64,000 bases of DNA from an uncultured Eubacteriales bacterium. GTDB lineage: Bacteria; Bacillota; Clostridia; Christensenellales; Aristaeellaceae. The notes below the pieces were generated by a model. It made no database searches. It saw only the letters and a program-made list of their open reading frames with translations, and was not told the DNA's origin. A program made the translations under genes and the position numbers. Every line of letters starts with the position of its first letter. Position 1 is the stretch's first letter. Below are positions 8,683 through 17,362 of the stretch, in pieces. The stretch covers positions 1 through 64,000 of the forward strand of contig CACWXP010000001.1 of the NCBI GenBank assembly GCA_902764875.1, written 5' to 3'.

Positions 8683-10389
8683 ATGGAACTTGAAAAATAC
8701 ATCGGCTGTTCAGAAGCATCCAGAAAACTGATCCCCGCGGATCTGGTGCTGAAAAACGCCAGCATCGTCAACGTGTTCACCGACCGGGTTGAAAAAGGCA
8801 ACATTGCCATCAAGAACGGCATGATTGTCGGAATCGGTGACTATAAGGGGAAGGAAGAAATCGACGTCAAAGGCCAGTATGTGACGAGCGGGTTCATCAA
8901 CGCTCATCTGCACCTGGAATCCACCATGGTCAATCCGCAGGTGCTGATTGCCCAGGCGGCCATGCACGGCACAACGACCTTTATCGTGGATCCCCACGAA
9001 GCGGCGAACGTGTCCGGCAGGGACGGCATTGACTATATTCTGGATCAGACGAAGCATTCTCCCGCCCATGTATACGTGATGATTGCCTCCTGCGTTCCCG
9101 CAACGCCGATCGACGACAACGGTTTCCGGCTGACCGCACGGGAGATGGAACCCTACATCAAAAACCGGCGGGTGCTCGGCCTGGGCGAAGTCATGGACAC
9201 ACAGGCTGTGATCAACGGAGATCCGGAAATGAACGCCAAACTGCAGCTGTTTGACGGAAAGATCAAGGACGGACACGCCCCCTGCCTTTCGGAAGAAGAA
9301 CTGGCGGCCTATGTGATGGCCGGCATTACCACGGATCATGAAGGCACGAGCTATGAATACATCATGCGGGAACGCGCATCGGGCATGTTCTGTCTGATCC
9401 GGGAGGGCAGCGCCGCCCGAAATCTGGAAGCGATCGTGAAAGGCATTGTTGAAAACAACACGAACACGGAAGGCTTCGGATTCTGCACGGACGACCGCCA
9501 CATTGACGACATCATCCGGGAAGGCGACATCGACAACAACGTGCGCAAGGCGGTCAGCATGGGCATCAGCCCGATTGCCGCGGTGAAGATGGCGACGATT
9601 CAGCCGGCCCGCTGCTACGGGCTGCGCAGAACCGGGGCGGTGGCGCCGGGATACGACGCGGACCTTGTTGTGTGGGATTCCCTGAAGGACTTCAACGCGC
9701 AAATGGTCTTGTACAACGGACAGCGCATCGACGAAATGCTGAAGATTAAACCGGAGCCGTGCCCACCGCAGCTTTTCGACACGATCCGGCTGGCCCAGAT
9801 CGACCCCGCAAAGCTTGTGATCCGCACAGACGGCAAACCGTTCCCTGCGATCAAGATGATTCCCGGAGAGATCCTGACGGAGCGGGTGGACATGGTGCTT
9901 CCGGGGACGAAGAACGGCGGGGTATTCGTTCCGAACGGGGAAGTCAATAAAATTGCCACCTTTGAACGGCATCACTATACGGGCAAAATCGGGGCCGGGG
10001 CAGTTGTCGGATTCGGGATCCGCGGAGGCGCGATCGCTTCATCGGTTTCCCATGACAGCCACAACATCATTGCCATCGGCGACAACGACGAGGATATCCT
10101 GACCGCCGTCCGCGAACTGGAAAGGACGCACGGCGGGTATACCGTGGTTGAAAACGGAGAGGTTTTCGACACGCTGGAACTTCCGATCATGGGGCTGATT
10201 TCCGACCGGAGCTACAGCTATGTGAGCAAAAAGGTGCGGCGCATGACGGCTAAAGCACATAAAATGGGTGTACCGAAGAATATGGAACCCTTTATTACGC
10301 TGTCCTTTATGGCACTGCCGGTGATTCCGGAGATCCGCTGCACCCCGCGGGGCATCTTCTCCGTTTCCGAATGGAAGATGCTGACATAA
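8683..10389 (+). CDS. ade: adenine deaminase
   Basis: Converts adenine to hypoxanthine plus ammonia in the cytoplasm. The 568-residue length is normal for the bacterial Ade family. Metal ligands are visible in GFINAHLHLEST (His75, His77), and the family blocks GTTTFIVDPHEAANVSG, AGITTDHEGTS, GFCTDDRHIDDIIREGDIDNNVRKAV and SVSHDSHNIIAIG are all present. It is followed 72 bases later by guanine deaminase, which has its own promoter, so both feed purine bases into the hydroxylases downstream. A GGGGG-type binding site precedes the ATG. No purine riboswitch could be recognised in the 208 bases upstream, which hold only the divergent promoter and an AT-rich TATATATCATATA stretch. Confidence 0.96.
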   Translation: MELEKYIGCSEASRKLIPADLVLKNASIVNVFTDRVEKGNIAIKNGMIVGIGDYKGKEEIDVKGQYVTSGFINAHLHLESTMVNPQVLIAQAAMHGTTTFIVDPHEAANVSGRDGIDYILDQTKHSPAHVYVMIASCVPATPIDDNGFRLTAREMEPYIKNRRVLGLGEVMDTQAVINGDPEMNAKLQLFDGKIKDGHAPCLSEEELAAYVMAGITTDHEGTSYEYIMRERASGMFCLIREGSAARNLEAIVKGIVENNTNTEGFGFCTDDRHIDDIIREGDIDNNVRKAVSMGISPIAAVKMATIQPARCYGLRRTGAVAPGYDADLVVWDSLKDFNAQMVLYNGQRIDEMLKIKPEPCPPQLFDTIRLAQIDPAKLVIRTDGKPFPAIKMIPGEILTERVDMVLPGTKNGGVFVPNGEVNKIATFERHHYTGKIGAGAVVGFGIRGGAIASSVSHDSHNIIAIGDNDEDILTAVRELERTHGGYTVVENGEVFDTLELPIMGLISDRSYSYVSKKVRRMTAKAHKMGVPKNMEPFITLSFMALPVIPEIRCTPRGIFSVSEWKMLT

Positions 10390-10393
10390 TTCA

Positions 10394-10422
10394 TTGCAAA
10401 ATTGCCTTCTCTCTGCTATAAT
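10394..10422 (+). promoter_or_regulatory. promoter for guanine deaminase and downstream genes
   Basis: TTGCAA (10394-10399), 17-base spacer, TATAAT (10417-10422), in the 72-base gap after ade. The boxes are the same as in the promoter at 600-628. Confidence 0.7.
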
Positions 10423-10461
10423 TTCAAAAAAAAAGTGAGCCATAGATCAGAAAGAGGGAGT

Positions 10462-11751
10462 ATGCTTCACTTGAGCAGGAGCCATATCATAAAGGGGCAC
10501 ATCTGCCACGCGCCGGAAGCGGGCAGGCTTGAGATCCGGGAAAACGCCTTCGTCGTCTGCGAGGACGGGATCTGCCGGGGGATCTTTGACGAAGTGCCGG
10601 AGAAATACCGGGGACTGGAGATGGCCGACTGCACCGGGAAGCTGGTGCTGCCGGGCCTGGTCGATCTGCACATCCACGCGCCCCAGTACGCCTACCGCGG
10701 AACCGGAATGGATTACGAGCTGCTGGACTGGCTGTACAAAGTCGCCTTTCCGGAAGAGATCCGATATGAAGACGCGGAATATGCTGCAAAGGCCTACGGG
10801 ATCTTCGCACAGAAAATGAAGAAAAGCGCCACCACGCGGGCGGCAATTTTTGCCACGATGCACACGGACGCCGCGCTGATCCTTTCGGATGAGATGGAAA
10901 AGAGCGGTCTCATCAGCTTCGTGGGCAAGGTCAGCATGGATCGGGACGCCATGCCGGAACTGACGGAAAAGAGCGCGGAACAGGCCGCGGCGGAAGCAAG
11001 GCGCTTTATCACGGAAAGCGCCGCCCGGGCATACCGGAGAACGAAGCCGATTGTCACGCCCCGTTTTGTGCCCAGCTGCAGCGCCGAACTGATGGCGGAA
11101 CTCGGCAAAATCCGGAAGGAATACGGCCTGCCGGTGCAGTCTCACCTGTCTGAAAATCCGGACGAAGTGGAACTGGTCAGCCGGCTGGAACCGGAGGCGG
11201 CCTTCTACGGCGACGCCTACGACCGTTTCGGGCTCTTCGGAAGGGAAGGCCGGACGGTCATGGCCCACTGCGTTTATTCCACGCCGGAGGAAGTGCGGCG
11301 CATGAAAGAAAACGGCGTATGGATCGCCCACTGTCCGTCTTCCAACATGAACATCGCCTCCGGGATCGCCCCGGTGCGCCGGTATCTGGAGCAGGGGCTC
11401 CGGGTCGGACTGGGGACGGACGTGGCCGGCGGGACGACGGAATCCATGTTCCGGGCGGTGACGGACGCGATCCAGGTTTCGAAACTGTATTGGCGGCATG
11501 TGGATCGGGACGCGAAACCGCTGACCTTTGCGGAAAGCTTCCGGATGGCGACGAAAGGCGGCGGAGCCTTCTTCGGAAAAGCGGGAAGCTTTGAGGACGG
11601 TTATGAATTCGACGCGCTGGTGCTGGAGGATGCTTCCGAGCCGACGGCCCGCGAACTGACCGTCCGGGATCGGCTTGAAAGAGCCTTCTATTTCGAACTG
11701 GACCGGGTTGGGATCGTCATGAAGTTCGCCGGCGGCGAACGGATTCTTTGA
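10462..11751 (+). CDS. guaD: guanine deaminase (amidohydrolase)
   Basis: Hydrolyses guanine to xanthine and ammonia; 429 residues, amidohydrolase superfamily. Zn ligands are in VDLHIHAPQYAYRG, and the segment DYELLDWLYKVAFPEE is diagnostic of guanine deaminase rather than other cytosine or chlorohydrolase relatives. Further catalytic blocks are QSHLSENPDEVE, VMAHCVYS, AHCPSSNMNIASG and VGLGTDVAGGT. The chosen ATG at 10462 has AGAGGGAG directly upstream; the in-frame ATG at 10402 overlaps the promoter. It lies between ade and a xanthine-dehydrogenase-like operon, so xanthine is the expected meeting point of the pathway. Confidence 0.93.
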   Translation: MLHLSRSHIIKGHICHAPEAGRLEIRENAFVVCEDGICRGIFDEVPEKYRGLEMADCTGKLVLPGLVDLHIHAPQYAYRGTGMDYELLDWLYKVAFPEEIRYEDAEYAAKAYGIFAQKMKKSATTRAAIFATMHTDAALILSDEMEKSGLISFVGKVSMDRDAMPELTEKSAEQAAAEARRFITESAARAYRRTKPIVTPRFVPSCSAELMAELGKIRKEYGLPVQSHLSENPDEVELVSRLEPEAAFYGDAYDRFGLFGREGRTVMAHCVYSTPEEVRRMKENGVWIAHCPSSNMNIASGIAPVRRYLEQGLRVGLGTDVAGGTTESMFRAVTDAIQVSKLYWRHVDRDAKPLTFAESFRMATKGGGAFFGKAGSFEDGYEFDALVLEDASEPTARELTVRDRLERAFYFELDRVGIVMKFAGGERIL

Positions 11752-11773
11752 GAAACGAAAGGGGGAAGAACCT

Positions 11774-14197
11774 GTGGTTACGGGAAAAAGCGTCAAACGG
11801 GTGGACGCCTTTGACAAGGTAACGGGGCGCACCCGGTATACGGATGATCTGTGCGATAAAAAAGCATATATCGCGCGGGTGCTGCATGCAACCGTTGCCA
11901 ACGGGAAAGTGATCTCATTCGACACGTCGGAAGCGGAAAAGGTGCCCGGCGTCGTGAAGATCCTGACCTGTTTTGACCTGAAGGAAAAGCATTATTTCCC
12001 GACGGCGGGGCATCCGTGGTCCACGGATCCGGATCACCAGGACGTGGCGGACCGGCTGATCCTCACGGACCGGGTGCGGTTTTACGGCGACGATATCGCG
12101 GCCGTCGTGGCGGAGGACGAGGTGGCGGCGGCGCGGGCCCTGCGGCTGATCCGCGTGGAATACGAGGAGTATCCCTTCGTGCTGGATGTGCGCAAGGCCA
12201 TGGAGGACGGCGCGCCCCAGCTGCACGAAAACTTCCCGAACAACATCCTGAAGCACACGCAGATCCGCAGCGGCGATCTTGCGAAGGCGATTCAGGAACC
12301 CGGCCTGACGAAAGTGGAAGGCTGGTACGAAACGCCGGTGGTGCAGCACTGCCATATTGAGAATTTCATCTGCTTTGCCGAAATGGAAGGCGGCCGCATC
12401 ACCGTGACCACCTCCACCCAGATCCCGCACATCGTCCGGCGGGTGGTGGGCCAGGCCCTGGGCATGGACTGGGGAAAAATCCGGGTGATCAAGCCCTATA
12501 TCGGCGGCGGCTTCGGCAACAAGCAGGACGTTCTCTACGAACCCCTCTGCGCCTGGCTGTGCCTGCAGACCGGCGGCCATCTGGTCAAACTGGACGTTCC
12601 CCGGGAAGAAACCTTCGTCTGCAACCGGACGCGCCATTCGATCCGGAATCATATCATTTCCTGGGTGCGGCCGGACGGCACCTACGCCGCCCGCAAGCTG
12701 GAAGCCTTCTCCGACCAGGGCGCCTACGCCTCCCACGGCCACAGCATCTGCGCCAAGGGCGCCGGCGCCTTCCCCCAGCTGTATCCCTGTGAAAACGTCG
12801 AAGTGGACGCCTACACCGTCTTCACCAACAAGCCGGTGGCCGGCGCCATGCGCGGCTACGGCATCCCCCAGGCTATGTGGGCCGTGGAATCCCACACGGA
12901 GGATGTCTGCGCCGCCATCGGTGCGGATCCGCTGGAATTCCGCCGGCGCAACCTGATGCCGTTGGGCTATACGGACAGCTTCTCCAAAAACGAAAACTAT
13001 TACGATTCCTTCAACCAGTGCCTGAATAAGGCCATGAAAGCCATCGACTACGAAAGGAAATTCCGGGAGTACGAAAAGCAGAATGCTGACCTGCTTCATC
13101 CTGAACGCCAGGAACAAACAGCCCTGCATGCATCCGAAACTTCATCCTCCGGGAAGACGCCGGAAACAGATTCCCCCGGGCAGACGCCCGCAACAGATTC
13201 CAAACTGTCTGAGTCGCGAAGCGGCGATATACGTAGGGGTATCGGCCTCTCCGTCTTCTGGTACAACACGGCCGTCTGGCCGATCTCCCTGGAATCCAGC
13301 TCCTGCCGCATGGTGCTGAACCAGGACGGCTCCTTCCAGCTGCAGCTGGGCGAAACCGAAATCGGCCAGGGCGCGGACACGGCCTTTGCCCAGATGGCGG
13401 CGGACGTGGTCGGCGTCCCGCTTGAAAACGTGCACGTGGTCTCCTGCCAGGACACGGACGTGACGCCCTTCGGCACCAGCGCCTACGCCTCCCGCCAGAC
13501 CTATGTGGCCGGCTTCTCCATCCGCCAGACGGGCCTGCTGTTTAAGGAAAGAATCCTTAATTATGCCCATGAACTGACCCGGATGCCGGTCTTCAACCTC
13601 GACATCGTGGACGGCAACATCGTCCGCTCCACCGACGGCCGGGTCCTCATGACCCTGGGCGAACTGGCGACGGAAGCGCTCTACAGCCTGACCGCCAGCC
13701 AGCACATCACGGCGGAAAGCACCTATCAGGTGAAATCCAACGCCTACTCCTTCGGCTGCACCATCGCCGAGGTGGAGGTGGATATCCCCATGTGCCGGGC
13801 GAAACTGCTGAACGTCGTGAACTGCCACGACGCGGGCAAACTGATCAACCCGGCCCTGGCGGAAGCCCAGGTGCACGGCGGCATGAGCATGGGCATCGGC
13901 TTCGGGATGTCCGAAAAGCTGCTGTTCGACGAAAAGACCGGCCGCCCCCTGAACAACAACCTGCTGGACTATAAGCTCTCCACTTTCCTGGACCATCCGA
14001 CCCTGCAGGCGGAGTTTGTGGAAAACCCCGAACCCACCAGCGCCTTCGGCACCAAGGGCCTGGGCGAACCCCCGGCCTGCTCGGTGGCCCCCGCCATCCG
14101 CAACGCCATTTTCCACGCCACCGGCGTAGGCATCAAAGATGCCCCGGCCAATCCGCACAATCTGTTCAAAGCCTTCAAGGAAGCAGGATTGATTTAA
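11774..14197 (+). CDS. xanthine dehydrogenase family molybdenum-binding subunit
   Basis: Large molybdopterin subunit (807 residues) of a three-domain purine hydroxylase. It starts at GTG (11774) after GGGGGAAG. Moco-binding marks include GGGFGNKQD near residue 245, GAMRGYGIPQ, ETEIGQGADTAFAQ and the C-terminal GTKGLGEPP with the catalytic Glu. It is about 50 residues longer than E. coli XdhA because of a low-complexity insert at residues about 437-487 (13083-13235) that contains a 27-base direct repeat (see findings). It is followed 13 bases later by the fused FAD/2Fe-2S subunit, with which it should form the complete enzyme. The substrate is inferred from context: xanthine or hypoxanthine is most likely, though other N-heterocycles are possible. 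Confidence 0.93.
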   Translation: MVTGKSVKRVDAFDKVTGRTRYTDDLCDKKAYIARVLHATVANGKVISFDTSEAEKVPGVVKILTCFDLKEKHYFPTAGHPWSTDPDHQDVADRLILTDRVRFYGDDIAAVVAEDEVAAARALRLIRVEYEEYPFVLDVRKAMEDGAPQLHENFPNNILKHTQIRSGDLAKAIQEPGLTKVEGWYETPVVQHCHIENFICFAEMEGGRITVTTSTQIPHIVRRVVGQALGMDWGKIRVIKPYIGGGFGNKQDVLYEPLCAWLCLQTGGHLVKLDVPREETFVCNRTRHSIRNHIISWVRPDGTYAARKLEAFSDQGAYASHGHSICAKGAGAFPQLYPCENVEVDAYTVFTNKPVAGAMRGYGIPQAMWAVESHTEDVCAAIGADPLEFRRRNLMPLGYTDSFSKNENYYDSFNQCLNKAMKAIDYERKFREYEKQNADLLHPERQEQTALHASETSSSGKTPETDSPGQTPATDSKLSESRSGDIRRGIGLSVFWYNTAVWPISLESSSCRMVLNQDGSFQLQLGETEIGQGADTAFAQMAADVVGVPLENVHVVSCQDTDVTPFGTSAYASRQTYVAGFSIRQTGLLFKERILNYAHELTRMPVFNLDIVDGNIVRSTDGRVLMTLGELATEALYSLTASQHITAESTYQVKSNAYSFGCTIAEVEVDIPMCRAKLLNVVNCHDAGKLINPALAEAQVHGGMSMGIGFGMSEKLLFDEKTGRPLNNNLLDYKLSTFLDHPTLQAEFVENPEPTSAFGTKGLGEPPACSVAPAIRNAIFHATGVGIKDAPANPHNLFKAFKEAGLI
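13149..13202 (+). repeat. 27-bp in-frame tandem repeat inside the Mo-subunit gene
   Basis: Two imperfect copies (starts at 13149 and 13176) encode GKTPETDSP and GQTPATDSK. They lie in a low-complexity insertion that interrupts the otherwise conserved subunit. The copies begin CCGGGAAGACGCC and CCGGGCAGACGCC and end in ACAGATTCC. Confidence 0.75.
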
Positions 14198-14210
14198 GGA
14201 GGAACCGACT

Positions 14211-15758
14211 ATGTATGACATAAAAGCGCTGTATGAAGCGGAGAGCGTCGAAGACGCGGTCTGCCTGCTGCAGGAGCACCCGGAAGCCCAGATCATTGCC
14301 GGCGGCAGCGACGTCCTGGTCCAGATCCGGGAGGGCAAACGCGCCGGCAAGGAACTGGTGAGCATCTACGGCATCGACGCGATGCGCGGCGTGACCCTCG
14401 ACGAAGAAGGCGCGATCCGCATCGGCTCCCTGACCAGTTTCTCCCACATCGCCGCATCCCCGATCATCCGGGAGTTCATCCCGGTGCTGGGCGAGGCGGT
14501 CAGCCTCGTGGGCGGCCCCCAGATCCGGAATATCGGCACCATCGGCGGCAACACCTGCAACGGCGTGACCAGCGCCGACTCCGCGTCCACGCTGGTGGCC
14601 TGGGACGCCGTCGTGGAGCTGACCGGCCCGGAGGGCGTCCGCAGGGTCCCGCTTCCGGAATTCTACATCAAAGCCGGCAAAGTGGATCTGCGGCCGGGAG
14701 AGATCCAGACTGCCATCCTCATCCCCAAAGCCGCTTATGAAGGCTATACCGGCAACTATATAAAATACGCCATGCGGGAGGCCATGGACATTGCCACCCT
14801 GGGCTGCTCGGTGAACGTCTCCCTGTCCGACGACAAAAAGACGATCCGGGACGTCCGCATCGCCTACGGCGTGGCCGGCCCGGTGCCGATGCGCGCTCCG
14901 ACCGCCGAGGCCAGGGCGAAGGGCAGGGAAGTTACCGCGGAAACGATCAAAGCCTTTGCGGAAGCCGTCCTCGAGGATATCCATCCCCGGGACAGCTGGC
15001 GCGCGGCCAAAGCCTTCCGCGAACATATCGCGGTGGAAATGGCCAAACGGGCGCTGACGAAGTCCATTGAACTTGCCCGGGCGTCCGGGAAACCTTCTCT
15101 CAATCAATCTGAAGAGCCCTGTGCTGAAACGACAGAAAGACCCGAGGTAAGCCCGAGACCCGAAGCATTACATGCGCCGGTATCCAGCCCGAAACCCGAA
15201 GCCGAACAGGCACAGGCCCTCAAGCCTCTTCAGAGAACCGAACCCGAAGGGAGCCCGAGGGGCGATCGGAAAGCCCCTCGGTATAAGCTGATCCGCTGCA
15301 CCATCAACGGAAAGCCCCGCGAAGCCATGATCGACGTCCGCGCGTCCCTGACGGATCTCCTGCGCAACGACTTCCGCCTCACCAGCGTCAAAAAAGGCTG
15401 CGAGGTGGGCGAGTGCGGCGCGTGCAACGTGCTGGTCGACGGCGAATGCTTCAACTCCTGCATCTACCTGGCCGTCTGGGCCGACGGCAGGGACATCCTG
15501 ACCCTCGAAGGCCTCGAAGGCCCGAACGGCGAGCTTTCCGATATCCAGCAGGCGTTCATCGACGAGGCCGCCGTCCAGTGCGGCTTCTGCACCCCCGGCG
15601 CCATCATGAGCGCGGTGGAAATCCTGAACGAAGGCCGGGAGCTGAGCGACGAGGAAATCCGCATCCGTATGTCCGGTCACCTCTGCCGCTGCACCGGCTA
15701 TGAGAACATCATGCGCGCGGTGAAGAAAACCATGCTGAAAAGGCTGGGAAAAGAATAA
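14211..15758 (+). CDS. fused FAD-binding and 2Fe-2S subunit of a xanthine-dehydrogenase-type enzyme
   Basis: One chain of 515 residues carries the electron-transfer modules. Residues 1 to about 290 are a CO-dehydrogenase-flavoprotein-like FAD domain (AGGSDVLVQIREGK, IRNIGTIGGNTCNG, YAMREAMDIATLG). Residues about 291-357 form a Pro/Glu-rich linker with repeated SPRPEA/SPKPEA units. Residues about 358-515 are the 2Fe-2S ferredoxin domain with CEVGECGACNVL, then CGFCTPG and CRCTGY. In E. coli these are separate genes (xdhB, xdhC) in the same order, so this looks like a gene fusion; classical xanthine dehydrogenases have Fe-S first and FAD second. GGAGG precedes the ATG. It partners with the Mo subunit 13 bases upstream. 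Confidence 0.93.
   Translation: MYDIKALYEAESVEDAVCLLQEHPEAQIIAGGSDVLVQIREGKRAGKELVSIYGIDAMRGVTLDEEGAIRIGSLTSFSHIAASPIIREFIPVLGEAVSLVGGPQIRNIGTIGGNTCNGVTSADSASTLVAWDAVVELTGPEGVRRVPLPEFYIKAGKVDLRPGEIQTAILIPKAAYEGYTGNYIKYAMREAMDIATLGCSVNVSLSDDKKTIRDVRIAYGVAGPVPMRAPTAEARAKGREVTAETIKAFAEAVLEDIHPRDSWRAAKAFREHIAVEMAKRALTKSIELARASGKPSLNQSEEPCAETTERPEVSPRPEALHAPVSSPKPEAEQAQALKPLQRTEPEGSPRGDRKAPRYKLIRCTINGKPREAMIDVRASLTDLLRNDFRLTSVKKGCEVGECGACNVLVDGECFNSCIYLAVWADGRDILTLEGLEGPNGELSDIQQAFIDEAAVQCGFCTPGAIMSAVEILNEGRELSDEEIRIRMSGHLCRCTGYENIMRAVKKTMLKRLGKE
15147..15290 (+). repeat. repeat-rich linker DNA in the FAD/2Fe-2S fusion
   Basis: The linker holds near-identical 17-base units (AGCCCGAGACCCGAAGC and AGCCCGAAACCCGAAGC), a third degenerate one, and a perfect 8-bp hairpin (CGAGGGGC / GCCCCTCG) near 15257-15281. 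It remains in frame throughout. Confidence 0.6.
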
Positions 15759-15820
15759 GGAAACGTAAAGCGCCAAAGCGCAAAGAATAAAAAAGCGGTA
15801 CATCCGCAGGAGGGGAAAAA

Positions 15821-17290
15821 ATGATTAACCTGACGATCAACGAAAAGGGAAGAGCCAATAACATCCAGCGGGCAAAGGAACAGAATATCATCATTCCGAC
15901 CATTGCGCAGATGAAGGATCCGGAGACCATCCCGGAGAAAATCCGCGAGCAGCTGAAGCATGTGGGCCTGTGGGAAGTGAATCCGCTGAACCTCTTCCGC
16001 ATCACCTGGAAAAACGAACCGAAGGAATCGGGCGGTCTCTTCGGAAAGCCGAATTATATCGTCCTGCCTTCCGAACTCACCGGCGTGAAGGCAAAGATCC
16101 TGCTGATGGTGGGCAAATATTTCCCCACAGGCTGCCACAAGGTCGGCGCGTCCTTCGGCTGCCTCGTCCCGCGGCTGGTCACGGGCCAGTTTGATTCTTC
16201 CGCCCATCGGGCGGTCTGGCCCTCCACCGGCAATTACTGCCGGGGCGGCGCGTTCAATTCCAAACTGCTGGGATGCCACTCCGTGGCCATCCTTCCCGAG
16301 GGCATGAGCCGGGAACGTTTTGAATGGCTGGAAACGGTGGCCAGCGAGATCATCGCGACCCCCGGCACGGAATCCAACGTGAAGGAAATCTTCGATAAAA
16401 CCCACGAACTGGAGCAGGAACCCGACTGCATCATCTTCAACCAGTTTGCCGAAATGGGCAATTACATGTGGCATTACCACGTAACCGGCAACGCCATCGC
16501 CGAGGCCTTTGAACAGATGAAAGGCGAGGGCGACCGGCTCTTCGGCGCGATCTTCACCTCCGGTTCCGCCGGCACCATGGCCTCCGGCGACCGCATCAAG
16601 GATCTGTATCCGAAGGCGAAGCTGGGCGTCGGCGAGGCGCTGCAGTGCCCGACGCTGCTGGAGAACGGCTTCGGCGCCCACCGGATCGAGGGCATCGGGG
16701 ACAAGCATGTCCCGTGGATCCACAATGTGAAGAACACCGACCTGGTGGTGGATATCGACGACGAGGATTCCCAGAAGGTGCTCCGCCTGTTCAACGAGCC
16801 GGCCGGCCGCGAATACCTGCGCAGCGCGGGCGTTCCGGAGGAAACGCTGAAAAACCTGGAACTCTTCGGCATCTCCGGCATCGCCAACATGCTCTGTGCC
16901 ATCAAGATGGCGAAGTACTACGAACTGACCGAACACGACGTCGTGGCTTCCGTCATGACGGACTCCGCCGTGATGTATTCCTCCCGCGTGCGGGAACTGC
17001 AGGAGGCGGACGGAGCCTACACCCGGGAGATGGCGGCGGTCGACTTCCATACCCACATCCTCGGCGAAAAAACCGACAATATGCTGGAACTGACCTATCC
17101 GGAGCGGAAACGCGTGCACAACCTGAAGTATTACACCTGGGTCGAGCAGCAGGGCAAGACCTCCGAGGAGCTGCAGAGCCTCTGGTACGACACGGAACAT
17201 ACCTGGGACAGCGTGAAAGCGGACGCCGACCGGGTGGACGACCTGATCCGGCAGTTCAACGAGGATACCGGCCTGCTGAAGAAGCTGTAA
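15821..17290 (+). CDS. PLP-dependent lyase-like enzyme (cysteine synthase/threonine synthase fold)
   Basis: A 489-residue fold-type II PLP enzyme. The PLP lysine is probably that in PTGCHKVGASFG, an Asn loop is visible as WPSTGNYCRGGAFNS, and the phosphate-binding Gly/Ser loop is FTSGSAGTMASGD. It is longer than YgeX (diaminopropionate ammonia-lyase, about 400 residues) and ends in an extra helical region. AGGAGGGG precedes the ATG. It sits between the molybdenum hydroxylase and a threonine-synthase-like gene inside the purine island, the place filled in other islands by ygeX, so a beta-elimination on an amino-acid breakdown intermediate such as 2,3-diaminopropionate is a reasonable inference. 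No substrate can be read from the sequence. Confidence 0.85.
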   Translation: MINLTINEKGRANNIQRAKEQNIIIPTIAQMKDPETIPEKIREQLKHVGLWEVNPLNLFRITWKNEPKESGGLFGKPNYIVLPSELTGVKAKILLMVGKYFPTGCHKVGASFGCLVPRLVTGQFDSSAHRAVWPSTGNYCRGGAFNSKLLGCHSVAILPEGMSRERFEWLETVASEIIATPGTESNVKEIFDKTHELEQEPDCIIFNQFAEMGNYMWHYHVTGNAIAEAFEQMKGEGDRLFGAIFTSGSAGTMASGDRIKDLYPKAKLGVGEALQCPTLLENGFGAHRIEGIGDKHVPWIHNVKNTDLVVDIDDEDSQKVLRLFNEPAGREYLRSAGVPEETLKNLELFGISGIANMLCAIKMAKYYELTEHDVVASVMTDSAVMYSSRVRELQEADGAYTREMAAVDFHTHILGEKTDNMLELTYPERKRVHNLKYYTWVEQQGKTSEELQSLWYDTEHTWDSVKADADRVDDLIRQFNEDTGLLKKL

Positions 17291-17349
17291 GGCCGGATGA
17301 ACGAATCCGCCGGCACAACAGGGAAACCGGCCTGCTGAAGAAGCTGTAA
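17267..17349 (+). repeat. 24-bp duplication of the 3' end of the PLP enzyme gene
   Basis: The last 24 bases of the gene, including its stop codon (17267-17290), recur exactly at 17326-17349, an offset of 59 bases. The second copy runs straight into the AAAGGAGGG binding site of the next gene. Between them is a short GC-rich segment with GGCCGG and CCGCCGG. Confidence 0.9.
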
Positions 17350-17362
17350 AGGAGGGTTTACC

